Part shown: in pieces, positions 17,501-25,017 of the stretch
Layout: every line of letters begins with the position of its first letter
Position numbering within the stretch: the stretch's first letter is position 1
DNA from: Bacillota bacterium
Lineage (GTDB): Bacteria > Bacillota > Bacilli > Paenibacillales > Paenibacillaceae
Length of the DNA: 64,000 nucleotides
Reading direction: 5' to 3'
Assembly (NCBI GenBank): GCA_023460795.1
Contig: JAEWPC010000033.1
Location: 202,119-266,118 of the forward strand
Notes under the pieces: generated by a model
Seen by the model: only the letters and a program-made list of their open reading frames with translations
The model's database searches: none
What the model was told of the DNA's origin: nothing
Translations under genes and position numbers: made by a program

Positions 17501-18367
17501 ATGCAGACATTAGAGCAACTCAGCCCTCGAATCTGGTACCAGACTCCCGTATCGGATACGGATCGACCGATACTATGCGTCGTCGCAGGAGACAACAAAT
17601 CGCTCATGATCGACGCCGGTAACTCCGAAGCGCATGCCAGTTCTTTTATAAGCGAGCTTCATAAACGCAGTTTAAGACAACCGGATATCGTCGCACTGAC
17701 TCATTGGCACTGGGATCATATTTTCGGCTTGTCGGCATTGAATATGGTTTCGATCGCTTCGTCTCACACGAAGGCCGCAATGGCTAAGCTGCTTCGATTC
17801 GAATGGACGGACGAGGCGCTAGACGAGCGTGTTCGCGAGGGAGTAGAAATCGAGTTCTGCGCGAATGCGATTAAGCAGGAATTCGGTGCTAACCGCGAGA
17901 TCACGGTAACGTTGCCGGACATCACCTTCGAGCAAAGGCTGGAGATCGATCTGGGCGGCGTGTCATGCATCCTTCAGCATGTTGGCGGGGACCATGCGGC
18001 GGATTCTATTGTCGTCTATATTAAAGAGGAGAAAGTGCTATTTCTCGGCGATTGCATCTATGCGGATATCTATAACGGGCCAAGGAAGCTTACCGCGGAG
18101 CGAACGCTCAAATTATTGGACGCTTTGGCCGAGTTCGACGCCGACACGTACATCCTGTCCCACTATAAACCCGTTTCCAGAGCAGAGTATGAGCTAGAAG
18201 CGGCGATGCTCGCCAATATCGCGAAGTTATCGGTCCGTTACTGTGGGGATTCCGAACGGATGAAACAGGCCTACGAACAGCAATTAGGCCGTGCGCTTAA
18301 TGAAGAGGAATTAGAAGTCATCACGTATTTCGTGAATGGCCGCGAGGGGACTCCGTCTGAATCTTGA
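17501..18367 (+). CDS. Metallo-beta-lactamase fold hydrolase
   Basis: A 288-residue MBL-fold protein with the di-metal motif HWHWDH, later metal ligands in GGDHAADS and FLGDCIYAD, and a C-terminal SHYKPVS ligand. The longer GGDH-type insertion and C-terminal helical tail are common in Firmicute MBL proteins of unknown substrate. The start at 17501 has GAGGT upstream; the earlier ATG at 17453 has no ribosome site. It appears to be transcribed alone. Confidence 0.82.
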   Translation: MQTLEQLSPRIWYQTPVSDTDRPILCVVAGDNKSLMIDAGNSEAHASSFISELHKRSLRQPDIVALTHWHWDHIFGLSALNMVSIASSHTKAAMAKLLRFEWTDEALDERVREGVEIEFCANAIKQEFGANREITVTLPDITFEQRLEIDLGGVSCILQHVGGDHAADSIVVYIKEEKVLFLGDCIYADIYNGPRKLTAERTLKLLDALAEFDADTYILSHYKPVSRAEYELEAAMLANIAKLSVRYCGDSERMKQAYEQQLGRALNEEELEVITYFVNGREGTPSES

Positions 18368-18439
18368 AAAATAAAGTGATCATTTTCCCTCGTCCGACGT
18401 ACTTATGTAGCAAAGCTACAAGAAGCGAGGGGATATCCG

Positions 18440-18631
18440 ATGAGAGATGCGGCCGTCTACTTATGGGTATGGCTTGTCGGTCTTTTTGGAATCATCTTCA
18501 TTGTTTTGGCGGCGCTTACAAGGATGGTGCGGAAGGACACGGTGGAATACGATAAGAAGTTCACTTGGCGGACTTATCCGCACTGGGAGGAATTCGCAAG
18601 GAGACAACGGGCGGAGCGAGAGGAGCAATAG
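18440..18631 (+). CDS. Small single-pass membrane protein (63 aa)
   Basis: One hydrophobic helix (VYLWVWLVGLFGIIFIVLAAL) is followed by a strongly charged cytoplasmic tail (TYPHWEEFARRQRAEREEQ). GAGGGGAT lies six bases before the ATG and a terminator follows the stop, so it looks like a genuine monocistronic gene. No family is recognised. Confidence 0.65.
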   Translation: MRDAAVYLWVWLVGLFGIIFIVLAALTRMVRKDTVEYDKKFTWRTYPHWEEFARRQRAEREEQ

Positions 18632-18640
18632 CGGCTAGCG

Positions 18641-18672
18641 GAACCTCATCTACTCTTAGGTGAGGTTCTTCT
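18641..18672 (+). terminator. Terminator after the small membrane protein gene
   Basis: GAACCTCA and TGAGGTTC arms flank a 12-base loop and are followed by TTCTCGTT. Confidence 0.65.
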
Positions 18673-18685
18673 CGTTCACGAAAAT

Positions 18686-18712
18686 GAGTTAGATCGCTCG
18701 GCGATCTAACTC
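18686..18712. terminator. Perfect hairpin, probable end of the toxin transcript
   Basis: GAGTTAGATCGC and its exact complement are separated by three bases. It lies about 70 bases downstream of the minus-strand toxin stop, followed on that strand by ATTTTCG. Confidence 0.5.
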
Positions 18713-18779
18713 AGCGGCTTGCAACGGCGGCTGTATGTCAGTATGGGTCTCTTGCGCCCAGCGGCATTCGGCTCACCGG

Positions 18780-18866
18780 TTACTTCCTCTTTTCGATATA
18801 AGTCAATAAGGAAATGAGGAATAAACCAAAAGCGAAGATGACGGACAGAGCTTGAAAAACGTCCAT
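18780..18866 (-). CDS. Putative holin-like type I toxin (28 aa)
   Basis: A 28-residue peptide (MDVFQALSVIFAFG, then a hydrophobic FLISLLTYI core ending in EKRK). This is the size and pattern of the TxpA/BsrG-like holin-like toxins: an MxVFQAL start, one membrane helix and a basic tail. A very strong AAAGGAGGAG lies six bases before the ATG. The transcript ends contain complementary stretches (18717-18730 and 18896-18910), as in type I toxin mRNAs whose 5' and 3' ends pair. An antisense RNA would be expected on the plus strand; no strong promoter for it was found. Confidence 0.65.
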   Translation of the reverse strand: MDVFQALSVIFAFGLFLISLLTYIEKRK

Positions 18867-18919
18867 TACTAACTCCTCCTTTCAGAGAGAGCTGTCCGCC
18901 TGCTGCAAGCTGCACCTTA

Positions 18920-18948
18920 ACTATATAATCGTATGGTTTATTCTGTAA
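18920..18948 (-). promoter_or_regulatory. Promoter of the holin-like toxin gene
   Basis: On the minus strand TTACAG (18943-18948) and TATAGT (18920-18925) are 17 bases apart. The start site would lie near 18913, giving a leader of about 45 bases. Confidence 0.5.
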
Positions 18949-19067
18949 GCTGTAACGGCACTATTTTTGCCTCTTTATTCGACACTAACCTTTTATCGAT
19001 CGATGTCATTTCGTGTTATGCTGAGAGTAAGAAGATTAGACGTTGGCGGTGAATGGAGATGGACATA

Positions 19068-19775
19068 ATGGCTGCGAATCTATCGATGACAAGGGTACAT
19101 AACGATTGGGAGACGATCCTGAGCAAGGAGATGCAACAGCCCTATTATATGGCGCTGATGGACAAGCTTGAGGCTGCGTATTCCGAGCGAACGGTATACC
19201 CGCCGGCGCATCGCGTGTTCCGCGCGCTGGAATTGACCTCATATGAGAAAGCGAAGGTCGTCATTCTAGGCCAGGACCCTTACCACGGGGCAGGACAGGC
19301 GCATGGGCTGAGCTTCTCCGTGTTGCCGGGGGTGAAGCTTCCTCCTTCGCTGCGCAACATCTATAAGGAGCTGCAGGACGACATCGGCTGCGCGCCTCCC
19401 CTACACGGTTGTCTCGCGCATTGGGCCAGACAAGGGGTTCTGCTGCTCAATAGCGTGTTAACCGTCGAAGAGGGGCAGGCGAACGCGCATCGCAAGCTGG
19501 GGTGGAAGACGTTCACGGACAAGCTGATCGCGGCGCTGAACGAGCGGGAGCAGCCGGTTGCGTTCGTGTTATGGGGGAAGCAGGCGCAGGATAAGGGTCG
19601 ATATATCGATCGATCGCGCCATCTCGTCATCGAAGAGGTGCACCCCAGCCCATTGTCCGCTTATGCCGGCTTTTTCGGGAGCCGTCCTTTCTCGAAGTGT
19701 AATGCATTCCTGAGGCTCAATGGGATTCCCGAGATCGATTGGACCATTCCTGAGCATGAGGAAGAGGAACAATGA
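19068..19775 (+). CDS. ung: Uracil-DNA glycosylase
   Basis: A 235-residue family 1 UDG that removes uracil from DNA in base-excision repair. It has the catalytic water-activating motif GQDPYHG, the LLLNSVLTV strand and the HPSPLSA DNA-intercalation loop. The ATG at 19068 has GGAG nine bases upstream; an in-frame ATG at 19053 is possible. Its stop overlaps the start of the radical SAM gene by ATGA, linking both in a repair operon. Confidence 0.95.
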   Translation: MAANLSMTRVHNDWETILSKEMQQPYYMALMDKLEAAYSERTVYPPAHRVFRALELTSYEKAKVVILGQDPYHGAGQAHGLSFSVLPGVKLPPSLRNIYKELQDDIGCAPPLHGCLAHWARQGVLLLNSVLTVEEGQANAHRKLGWKTFTDKLIAALNEREQPVAFVLWGKQAQDKGRYIDRSRHLVIEEVHPSPLSAYAGFFGSRPFSKCNAFLRLNGIPEIDWTIPEHEEEEQ

Positions 19776-20572
19776 GCGGACGGTGGCTTACGCCTACATC
19801 GGGGTTTCTGTCGGGCTATACGCATACGCTGAATCCATACGTCGGCTGTACTTTCGGGTGTTCTTATTGCTACGTTCGGAGGTTGCCCGTCGGATTGTTT
19901 CGCGGAGAACCGTGGGGTAGCTGGGCCGAGCCCAAAAAGGCCGATCCGAGCAAGCTGCCCAAAGAAATCGCGACGGCCAAACGTAAAGGACCCGTAACCG
20001 TCTTCTTCTCGTCGGCTACGGATCCATATCAGCCGCTTGAGGCGAAGCAGGGGCTAACTCGGTCGTTGCTGCAGGCGATGGCGGAGGAGCCGCCGGATTT
20101 CGTGCTCGTTCAGACGCGCAGTCCGCTCGTCACGCGAGATCTGGATCTGCTCCGAGCGTTAGGGGATGCCGTGCGCGTCAGCATGACGGTGGAGACGGAC
20201 CGGGAGGACATGAGACGCCTGTTCACGCCGTCCGCGCCGCCGATAGCCGCAAGGTTCCGCGCGATGCGAGAATTACGCGAAGCCGGTATCAGGACCCAAG
20301 CGGCAGTCTCGCCGATCTTGCCGCATACGACTGATTTCGCCGCCAAACTCGTAGAAGCCGCACCACGCATCGTCGTCGACGATTATTTTCAAGGGGACGG
20401 CAGCGGAGGACGGCGGAGCGAGGCGCTCGGCATGAGAGGGATGTATGCGGAGCATGGCTTGGCGGAGTGGTATGATCCATCCGTCGCTCGGCGCTTAGTC
20501 GGCCGGATTCGCATGCTCGCACCGGAGCATGAAATAGGCGTGAGCGCTCAAGGATTCGCGCCCACGCCTTAA
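19772..20572 (+). CDS. Radical SAM protein, spore-photoproduct-lyase-like class
   Basis: A 266-residue radical SAM protein with CTFGCSYCY, where the three cysteines bind the 4Fe-4S cluster. The N-terminal TGFL-like stretch with HTLNPYVGC, FFSSATDPYQPLE and QTRSPLVTRDLDLL match the SplB-related family often annotated as Rv2578c-type. These are suspected to act on DNA or RNA lesions, but the substrate is not established. Translational coupling to ung (4-base overlap) supports a nucleic-acid repair role. Confidence 0.82.
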   Translation: MSGRWLTPTSGFLSGYTHTLNPYVGCTFGCSYCYVRRLPVGLFRGEPWGSWAEPKKADPSKLPKEIATAKRKGPVTVFFSSATDPYQPLEAKQGLTRSLLQAMAEEPPDFVLVQTRSPLVTRDLDLLRALGDAVRVSMTVETDREDMRRLFTPSAPPIAARFRAMRELREAGIRTQAAVSPILPHTTDFAAKLVEAAPRIVVDDYFQGDGSGGRRSEALGMRGMYAEHGLAEWYDPSVARRLVGRIRMLAPEHEIGVSAQGFAPTP

Positions 20573-20583
20573 CGGAATGGAGA

Positions 20584-21456
20584 TTATGCTCTTGGTTCCG
20601 ACGGTGCTTGATCGCCGAGGATCGCTTTCGTACCCGTAGGAATATACGCATAGGCTTTCGCTTCCGAGATCACTTGCGGGTACAGCGCCGCAGGATCCGG
20701 TTGTACGACACGATACGAGATAACCGCCGTGCCTTGAACGAAATCCACGCTAGCGATGTTGAGTCCGTAGCCCGGATGTGGCACTTGCGCGCTTACGGTA
20801 ACGCGATCTACGCCGTCCGCATATTTCTCCACGCTAAGCTTCACGTCGGAGAGGATGCCGATCTCCGGATTCGGAGCGGGATGATGCTCTTCCACGAATG
20901 CCGCCGCCTTCTGCACCATTCTTTCCGCTTGCGCTTTCGTAACATCCATCTTAGGCCAGTACCGGTTATGGCTGTCCGTTGATGCGATCTTCGCGATCAG
21001 CAGCTTCTGAATGCTATCCATGTAACCCTTCGAAACTTTGTTCGCGTCTTTGATGTCCATGAAGATTTCGATCCAAGCGTATTCGCCTGTCGAGCTCAGT
21101 CCGCCGTACAACCACTTGGCGAATTGCTCGCGGGATACGTAAGCGTTAGGGTCGATATCCTTCGGCAGCTCAAGGCCGGTGAATTGCGCGATGATGAAGT
21201 CGTATGCGTAAGGCGCGGAGTCTTTAACTTTCGTATAGTAGTCGCTGGCTTTCGGTTCCTTGATGAAGCGGATGTTGTCGATGTTCAGGTGTAATCCGTT
21301 AACGATCATCGAGACGGCCGTCGACACGGTAATCGAGTTCGGTTTGGCTTTCTCGCTAACCGATTTGGACTTCGCATAAGCGGCGCCGCTTGCAACTACG
21401 CTGAACATGGCGACGAGCAATAGCAGCAGTACGGGTCTCCTTAAAGTTTTAAACAT
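20584..21456 (-). CDS. Secreted SLH-like protein with PrcB-like C-terminal domain
   Basis: A 290-residue secreted protein. A signal peptide ends near AAYAKS. Residues about 35-190 resemble degenerate S-layer-homology repeats (VSREQFAKWLYGGL; DVTKAQAERMVQKAA). The C-terminal 90 residues (DGVDRVTVSAQVPHPGYGLNI...YIPTGTKAILGD) resemble the protease-complex PrcB domain. It probably sits in the cell envelope. The start at 21456 has GGGAGGAA upstream; the longer open frame to 21534 has no good start. Confidence 0.7.
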   Translation of the reverse strand: MFKTLRRPVLLLLLVAMFSVVASGAAYAKSKSVSEKAKPNSITVSTAVSMIVNGLHLNIDNIRFIKEPKASDYYTKVKDSAPYAYDFIIAQFTGLELPKDIDPNAYVSREQFAKWLYGGLSSTGEYAWIEIFMDIKDANKVSKGYMDSIQKLLIAKIASTDSHNRYWPKMDVTKAQAERMVQKAAAFVEEHHPAPNPEIGILSDVKLSVEKYADGVDRVTVSAQVPHPGYGLNIASVDFVQGTAVISYRVVQPDPAALYPQVISEAKAYAYIPTGTKAILGDQAPSEPRA

Positions 21457-21542
21457 GATGAATTCCTCCCAGGTTTGTTCAGTATTTTGTTGATTCGTAC
21501 ACCCTAAACGCGAGAGTCGTGGAAAATGTTGCATCAGGTTTA

Positions 21543-21579
21543 ATAAAATATCAACCGCCGAATTTTCGTTCGGCGGTTG
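21543..21579 (-). terminator. Terminator of the PLDc_N-like gene
   Basis: AACCGCCGAA and TTCGGCGGTT arms pair around six bases, followed on the minus strand by TGATATTTTATTA. Confidence 0.65.
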
Positions 21580-21591
21580 TTGGCGTTGGCG

Positions 21592-21831
21592 TTAATATCG
21601 ATATCGCGAGTTGTTGTCGTTCCGGATGAGCAAGTAGACGATTAAGCCCAGAACCGGGAAGAAGAACAAGGCTACGATGACAAGCAGGGCGAACTCTTGG
21701 CTCCTGCCTTTGCGGATGGCGTCCCGGTACGCCCATACGCATATCGCGATATGGATGATGAACAAGATGAATGATGCGAATAAGAAGAACGCGATAATAC
21801 CGCCGAATCCGGCTGCGTCATTGATCTGCAT
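21592..21831 (-). CDS. Small two-helix membrane protein, PLDc_N-like
   Basis: A 79-residue protein with two transmembrane helices. Between them lies CVWAYRDAIRKGRSQEFALLV, and the second helix is followed by LLIRNDNNSRYRY, a pattern of the cardiolipin-synthase N-terminal (PLDc_N) family. AGAGGTG lies nine bases before the ATG at 21831. No enzyme domain follows, so it is a stand-alone membrane module of unknown role. Confidence 0.65.
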   Translation of the reverse strand: MQINDAAGFGGIIAFFLFASFILFIIHIAICVWAYRDAIRKGRSQEFALLVIVALFFFPVLGLIVYLLIRNDNNSRYRY

Positions 21832-21983
21832 GAGAAGCGACACCTCTTTAAGGTTGATGATGTACATACGCGGGAACGGGGGAGAGGTTGCGGGTCTGAT
21901 GTGGAAAAATATACCGCGCAACCTTCATCGGCCGTTCGCGTCCATATGCTGATTACATTACGAGTGAACAGGATGCATCCTTG

Positions 21984-23354
21984 ATGAACAGAAAATGGTT
22001 ATATGGCGCAGCTCTAGCCGCGGTTATCGGAATAACCGCGGTATCGGTTCCCGGATCGGCGTCGGATCGCGTGGCAAGCATGGAGCTTAAAAGTGACGGG
22101 TTTGACGTGCAAGCTAATTTTCATCTGGTAAACGAATTGTTGGAGAAGCATTTTCCTCATGCATCGTGGTACCATGGGCCAAGCTTCGAGAATTTCGGTA
22201 CGATGTATATCGATAACGAAGCGAATCAGTATGTGTTCCTGCTGGACGATATGAGCACGCCCAAGGCGCAATATTTCATACGGGATACGAAGGCGAAATT
22301 CCGCCCCCATGTCTTAATTAAACAAGCGACAATCCCTTACAAACGGCTGAGGGCCATTCAAGACGAGATTGTAGAAACTTACGAAAAGCAACAAGTGCTC
22401 ACTAGTGTAGGCGTAGACGTCATCCAACAAAAAGTGAAAATTGAAGCGAACTTGTCGGAAGACGACATGGAGGAACTATATCGAAAGTACGGAGCGGACG
22501 TGCTCGATCTTATCATCTACGATCCCGGCGCGATCGCGGAGGATCAGAACAACGGTAGCTTCGCGAACATCCCCGACCCGGTCCAGCAGATCGGCGGCCC
22601 GAACGATAAGGTGTATTGGCCTCCTTATGAGCAGAATGTCTTCCTTAACGACGAACGATCGAAAGCGCTGGACGATGAAGTGCATACGAAGACGGGCATA
22701 CCTAGATTTAGCGGCAGCTTGTTAGATAAGTATGGGCTATATGTGAATCGAGAGGGTGAGGAATTGCCGAATGGCCACCTACTATTCGGAATCAATCGAC
22801 TTCCGGATGGTATGAAGACAAGGATCATTCTGACGGAACTCGAGCCCTATCCGTCGCTTAAGCCGATTCGCGAAATTTCGAACGACACGTTCGATCAACC
22901 GCATGGGATGAGAGTGGATTTTCCGGATCGCCTCAACACCCTCTATGCGCTAAATCTAGAACTACTGAACGAGTCCGGAGAGACGGTAGACTGGAAAGTG
23001 ACCGTATACGCCTTCGAGGCGGACGAGGTTAACGCCAGAATGGAAGCGGACCGCGATTCGTATAAGCCATCGGACATCATAAAGATTAAGATAACGAATT
23101 GGGGACCGACTTCGCTTCAATACGGCTCCTGGTTCGCGGTGCAACAATGGGTTTCGGGAGAGTGGAAGTGGCTGAACGGCTATCAAGCCTTCACGATGGA
23201 AGCGAGGGGAATTGGTCCGGGAGGAGAGGTCGAGGATGGTGTCCACTTGCAAGGGTTAGGCCTCGAACCCGGGCGGTATCGTATCGTCAAAACGTTCGGC
23301 GGAGGCACGAAGAGCGTCGCGTTAGCGGCCCCGTTTGAAGTTGTGGCGGGATAA
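21984..23354 (+). CDS. Secreted protein with C-terminal bacterial Ig-like domain
   Basis: A 456-residue exported protein with signal peptide (AAVIGITAVSVPGSAS). Residues 30-200 hold an alpha/beta region of no known family. The last 120 residues (ADRDSYKPSDIIKIKITNWG...LQGLGLEPGRYRIVKTF) match the Firmicute Ig-like domain found in many lipoproteins (Big_14 type). The ATG at 21984 has only a weak AGGATG site. A strong terminator follows the stop. Function unknown. Confidence 0.65.
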   Translation: MNRKWLYGAALAAVIGITAVSVPGSASDRVASMELKSDGFDVQANFHLVNELLEKHFPHASWYHGPSFENFGTMYIDNEANQYVFLLDDMSTPKAQYFIRDTKAKFRPHVLIKQATIPYKRLRAIQDEIVETYEKQQVLTSVGVDVIQQKVKIEANLSEDDMEELYRKYGADVLDLIIYDPGAIAEDQNNGSFANIPDPVQQIGGPNDKVYWPPYEQNVFLNDERSKALDDEVHTKTGIPRFSGSLLDKYGLYVNREGEELPNGHLLFGINRLPDGMKTRIILTELEPYPSLKPIREISNDTFDQPHGMRVDFPDRLNTLYALNLELLNESGETVDWKVTVYAFEADEVNARMEADRDSYKPSDIIKIKITNWGPTSLQYGSWFAVQQWVSGEWKWLNGYQAFTMEARGIGPGGEVEDGVHLQGLGLEPGRYRIVKTFGGGTKSVALAAPFEVVAG

Positions 23355-23358
23355 TCGC

Positions 23359-23397
23359 AAAGAGACCCGAGAGCTTTGTTGCTCCCGGGTCTCTTTG
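23359..23397 (+). terminator. Terminator after the Ig-like protein gene
   Basis: AAAGAGACCCG and CGGGTCTCTTT arms around GAGC/GCTC form a strong hairpin, followed by GTATTTAG. Confidence 0.8.
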
Positions 23398-23404
23398 TAT
23401 TTAG

Positions 23405-23433
23405 TTGACAGTAGCCGAACGGAAAAATATACA
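23405..23433 (+). promoter_or_regulatory. Promoter of the GntR operon
   Basis: TTGACA (23405-23410) and TATACA (23428-23433) are exactly 17 bases apart, about 80 bases before the GntR start. Confidence 0.7.
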
Positions 23434-23461
23434 ATTCTGCCTTGTTTATTATTTTTATATC

Positions 23462-23482
23462 TGTTATATATGTAATATAACA
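23462..23482. promoter_or_regulatory. Candidate GntR operator palindrome
   Basis: TGTTATAT and ATATAACA are perfect arms around five bases, about 30 bases downstream of the -10 box. This is a position where a YtrA-type repressor could block its own transcription. Confidence 0.5.
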
Positions 23483-23512
23483 AACAACAGATAGGGATAA
23501 GGGGGGATATTC

Positions 23513-23908
23513 TTGTTCATCGAACTCGATCTGCAATCTGATACTCCGATTTATGCGCAATTGGTCGATCAATTGATCGAAGGGATCGCATCTGGAATGT
23601 TGAAGCCTGGGGATCCGCTTCCGTCTGTTCGGAGCTTGGGAGAGGACTTGGGGATTAATCTCCATACCGTCAACAAAGCGTACAATTTGCTCAAGCAGGA
23701 GGGCTTTCTTCAAGTACACCGGAAGAAGGGCGTTATCGTTCAGCCCGACGGGATGCCGGGCGTGACGGAGGCGTTCGAGGAGAAGCTCCGGCAGCAGCTG
23801 CGAACTCTGGCGGCGGCAGCTGCGGTAAGAGGCATGTCGGAAGAGGCATTCGCTCAGGTGAGCAAATCGGTATACCGGAATATCATTTCGAGTCGCGGAG
23901 AGGGATAA
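23513..23908 (+). CDS. GntR-family regulator, YtrA subfamily
   Basis: A 131-residue regulator. The N-terminal winged helix (IYAQLVDQLIEGIASGMLKPGDPLPSVRSLGEDLGINLHTVNKAYNLL, seen across residues 13-65) is the GntR fold. The short C-terminal helical tail, without a ligand-binding domain, defines the YtrA class. These usually repress an adjacent membrane or ABC operon. Here the next gene starts three bases after its stop. The start is TTG with GGGGGGAT upstream. Confidence 0.85.
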   Translation: MFIELDLQSDTPIYAQLVDQLIEGIASGMLKPGDPLPSVRSLGEDLGINLHTVNKAYNLLKQEGFLQVHRKKGVIVQPDGMPGVTEAFEEKLRQQLRTLAAAAAVRGMSEEAFAQVSKSVYRNIISSRGEG

Positions 23909-23910
23909 CC

Positions 23911-24993
23911 ATGACACAACAATCTATGATCATGATAACCAGCAGTTTCCTGATGATGGCAGTGATATTCAGTTCACTTGTCTACATGGGCTCGCGGACA
24001 TTGCTGTTCGGCATCGCGCTGCCGACGGAGGCTTCGCAGGATGCGGCCGTTCGCCGCATTCGCCGAAATTATGTATGGCTCACCGGCGGTTGTGCAGCCG
24101 TTATCGGAGCAGCTTGCTACGCGTGGATGCGTCAACTACCGGCGAGTCGGAGTATTCTGTGCTGGGCGACGGCGATCGTGCTTCTAGCCATTGCGTCGTA
24201 CTTCGCCATATGGATCAGCCGAATGTCCGCGCAACGGTTGAAAGCGGCCAGGGGTTGGGAGGTCGCGGTGCAGACGAAGAGAGCAGCGAGTCTTGCGATC
24301 CTCCGTACGCATGGCACGGTGCTGAGCTTCTGGTGGTATTCGGTACATGCCGCCGTAATGGCGCTGTGCATCTCCTTCGCCATAGCGAGATGGGATGCGA
24401 TTCCTGAGTGGTTCTCTACCTATCTCGTAGATCATGATTCCTCTAAGTCCGTGTGGACCGTATTCATGTGGAACTTCATGCAGGCGCTGACGATCGGGTT
24501 ATTCGCAGTCTTTCATGTGGTGATCAGCCGATCAAGAACGTCTATTGATCCGCAGGATCGGGAAGGTTCGTTGCGGAAGCAGTTAAAGCTCAAGAAAGCC
24601 TATTCGATTCTAGCTTGGGGCGCTTCGCTCTTAATTGTCGTATTCCAAGGAGTGACGCAAGCCGTAACGCTTCGCGGTTGGAAAGACAATCTGATCTTCG
24701 GCTCGGGTATCACGCTCTGGGCGGTGCTCTTCCTGGCACTCGTAGGGGTTATGTTATATTTGCGAATCAGAGGTATCGATCAGCATAAAGACGCTCCGTC
24801 ACAAGAGGAAAGGCACTGGAAGTGGCTCGGCAGCTTTTACGTGAATGCTGAAGACCCTGCATTGTTCGTACCGGATCGATACGGATTCGGCTATACAATC
24901 AATATGGCCAAACCGATCGGCAAGATCATAGCCGCCGCGGTTGTCGCCATGCTGGCGATCTTCGTGTTTGTCATTGTTTATTTCTTGCAATAA
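23911..24993 (+). CDS. DUF1648/DUF5808-type membrane protein
   Basis: A 360-residue protein with about seven hydrophobic segments. The segment near residues 305-335 (HWKWLGSFYVNAEDPALFVPDRYGFG in part) is the DUF5808 signature found at the end of DUF1648 membrane proteins. These are commonly paired with YtrA-type GntR genes in Bacillales. The function is not established; the pairing suggests a cell-envelope stress or antibiotic response. It is co-transcribed with the regulator upstream. Confidence 0.72.
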   Translation: MTQQSMIMITSSFLMMAVIFSSLVYMGSRTLLFGIALPTEASQDAAVRRIRRNYVWLTGGCAAVIGAACYAWMRQLPASRSILCWATAIVLLAIASYFAIWISRMSAQRLKAARGWEVAVQTKRAASLAILRTHGTVLSFWWYSVHAAVMALCISFAIARWDAIPEWFSTYLVDHDSSKSVWTVFMWNFMQALTIGLFAVFHVVISRSRTSIDPQDREGSLRKQLKLKKAYSILAWGASLLIVVFQGVTQAVTLRGWKDNLIFGSGITLWAVLFLALVGVMLYLRIRGIDQHKDAPSQEERHWKWLGSFYVNAEDPALFVPDRYGFGYTINMAKPIGKIIAAAVVAMLAIFVFVIVYFLQ

Positions 24994-25017
24994 TGCTTTC
25001 TATTAAGGAGAGTTCAT

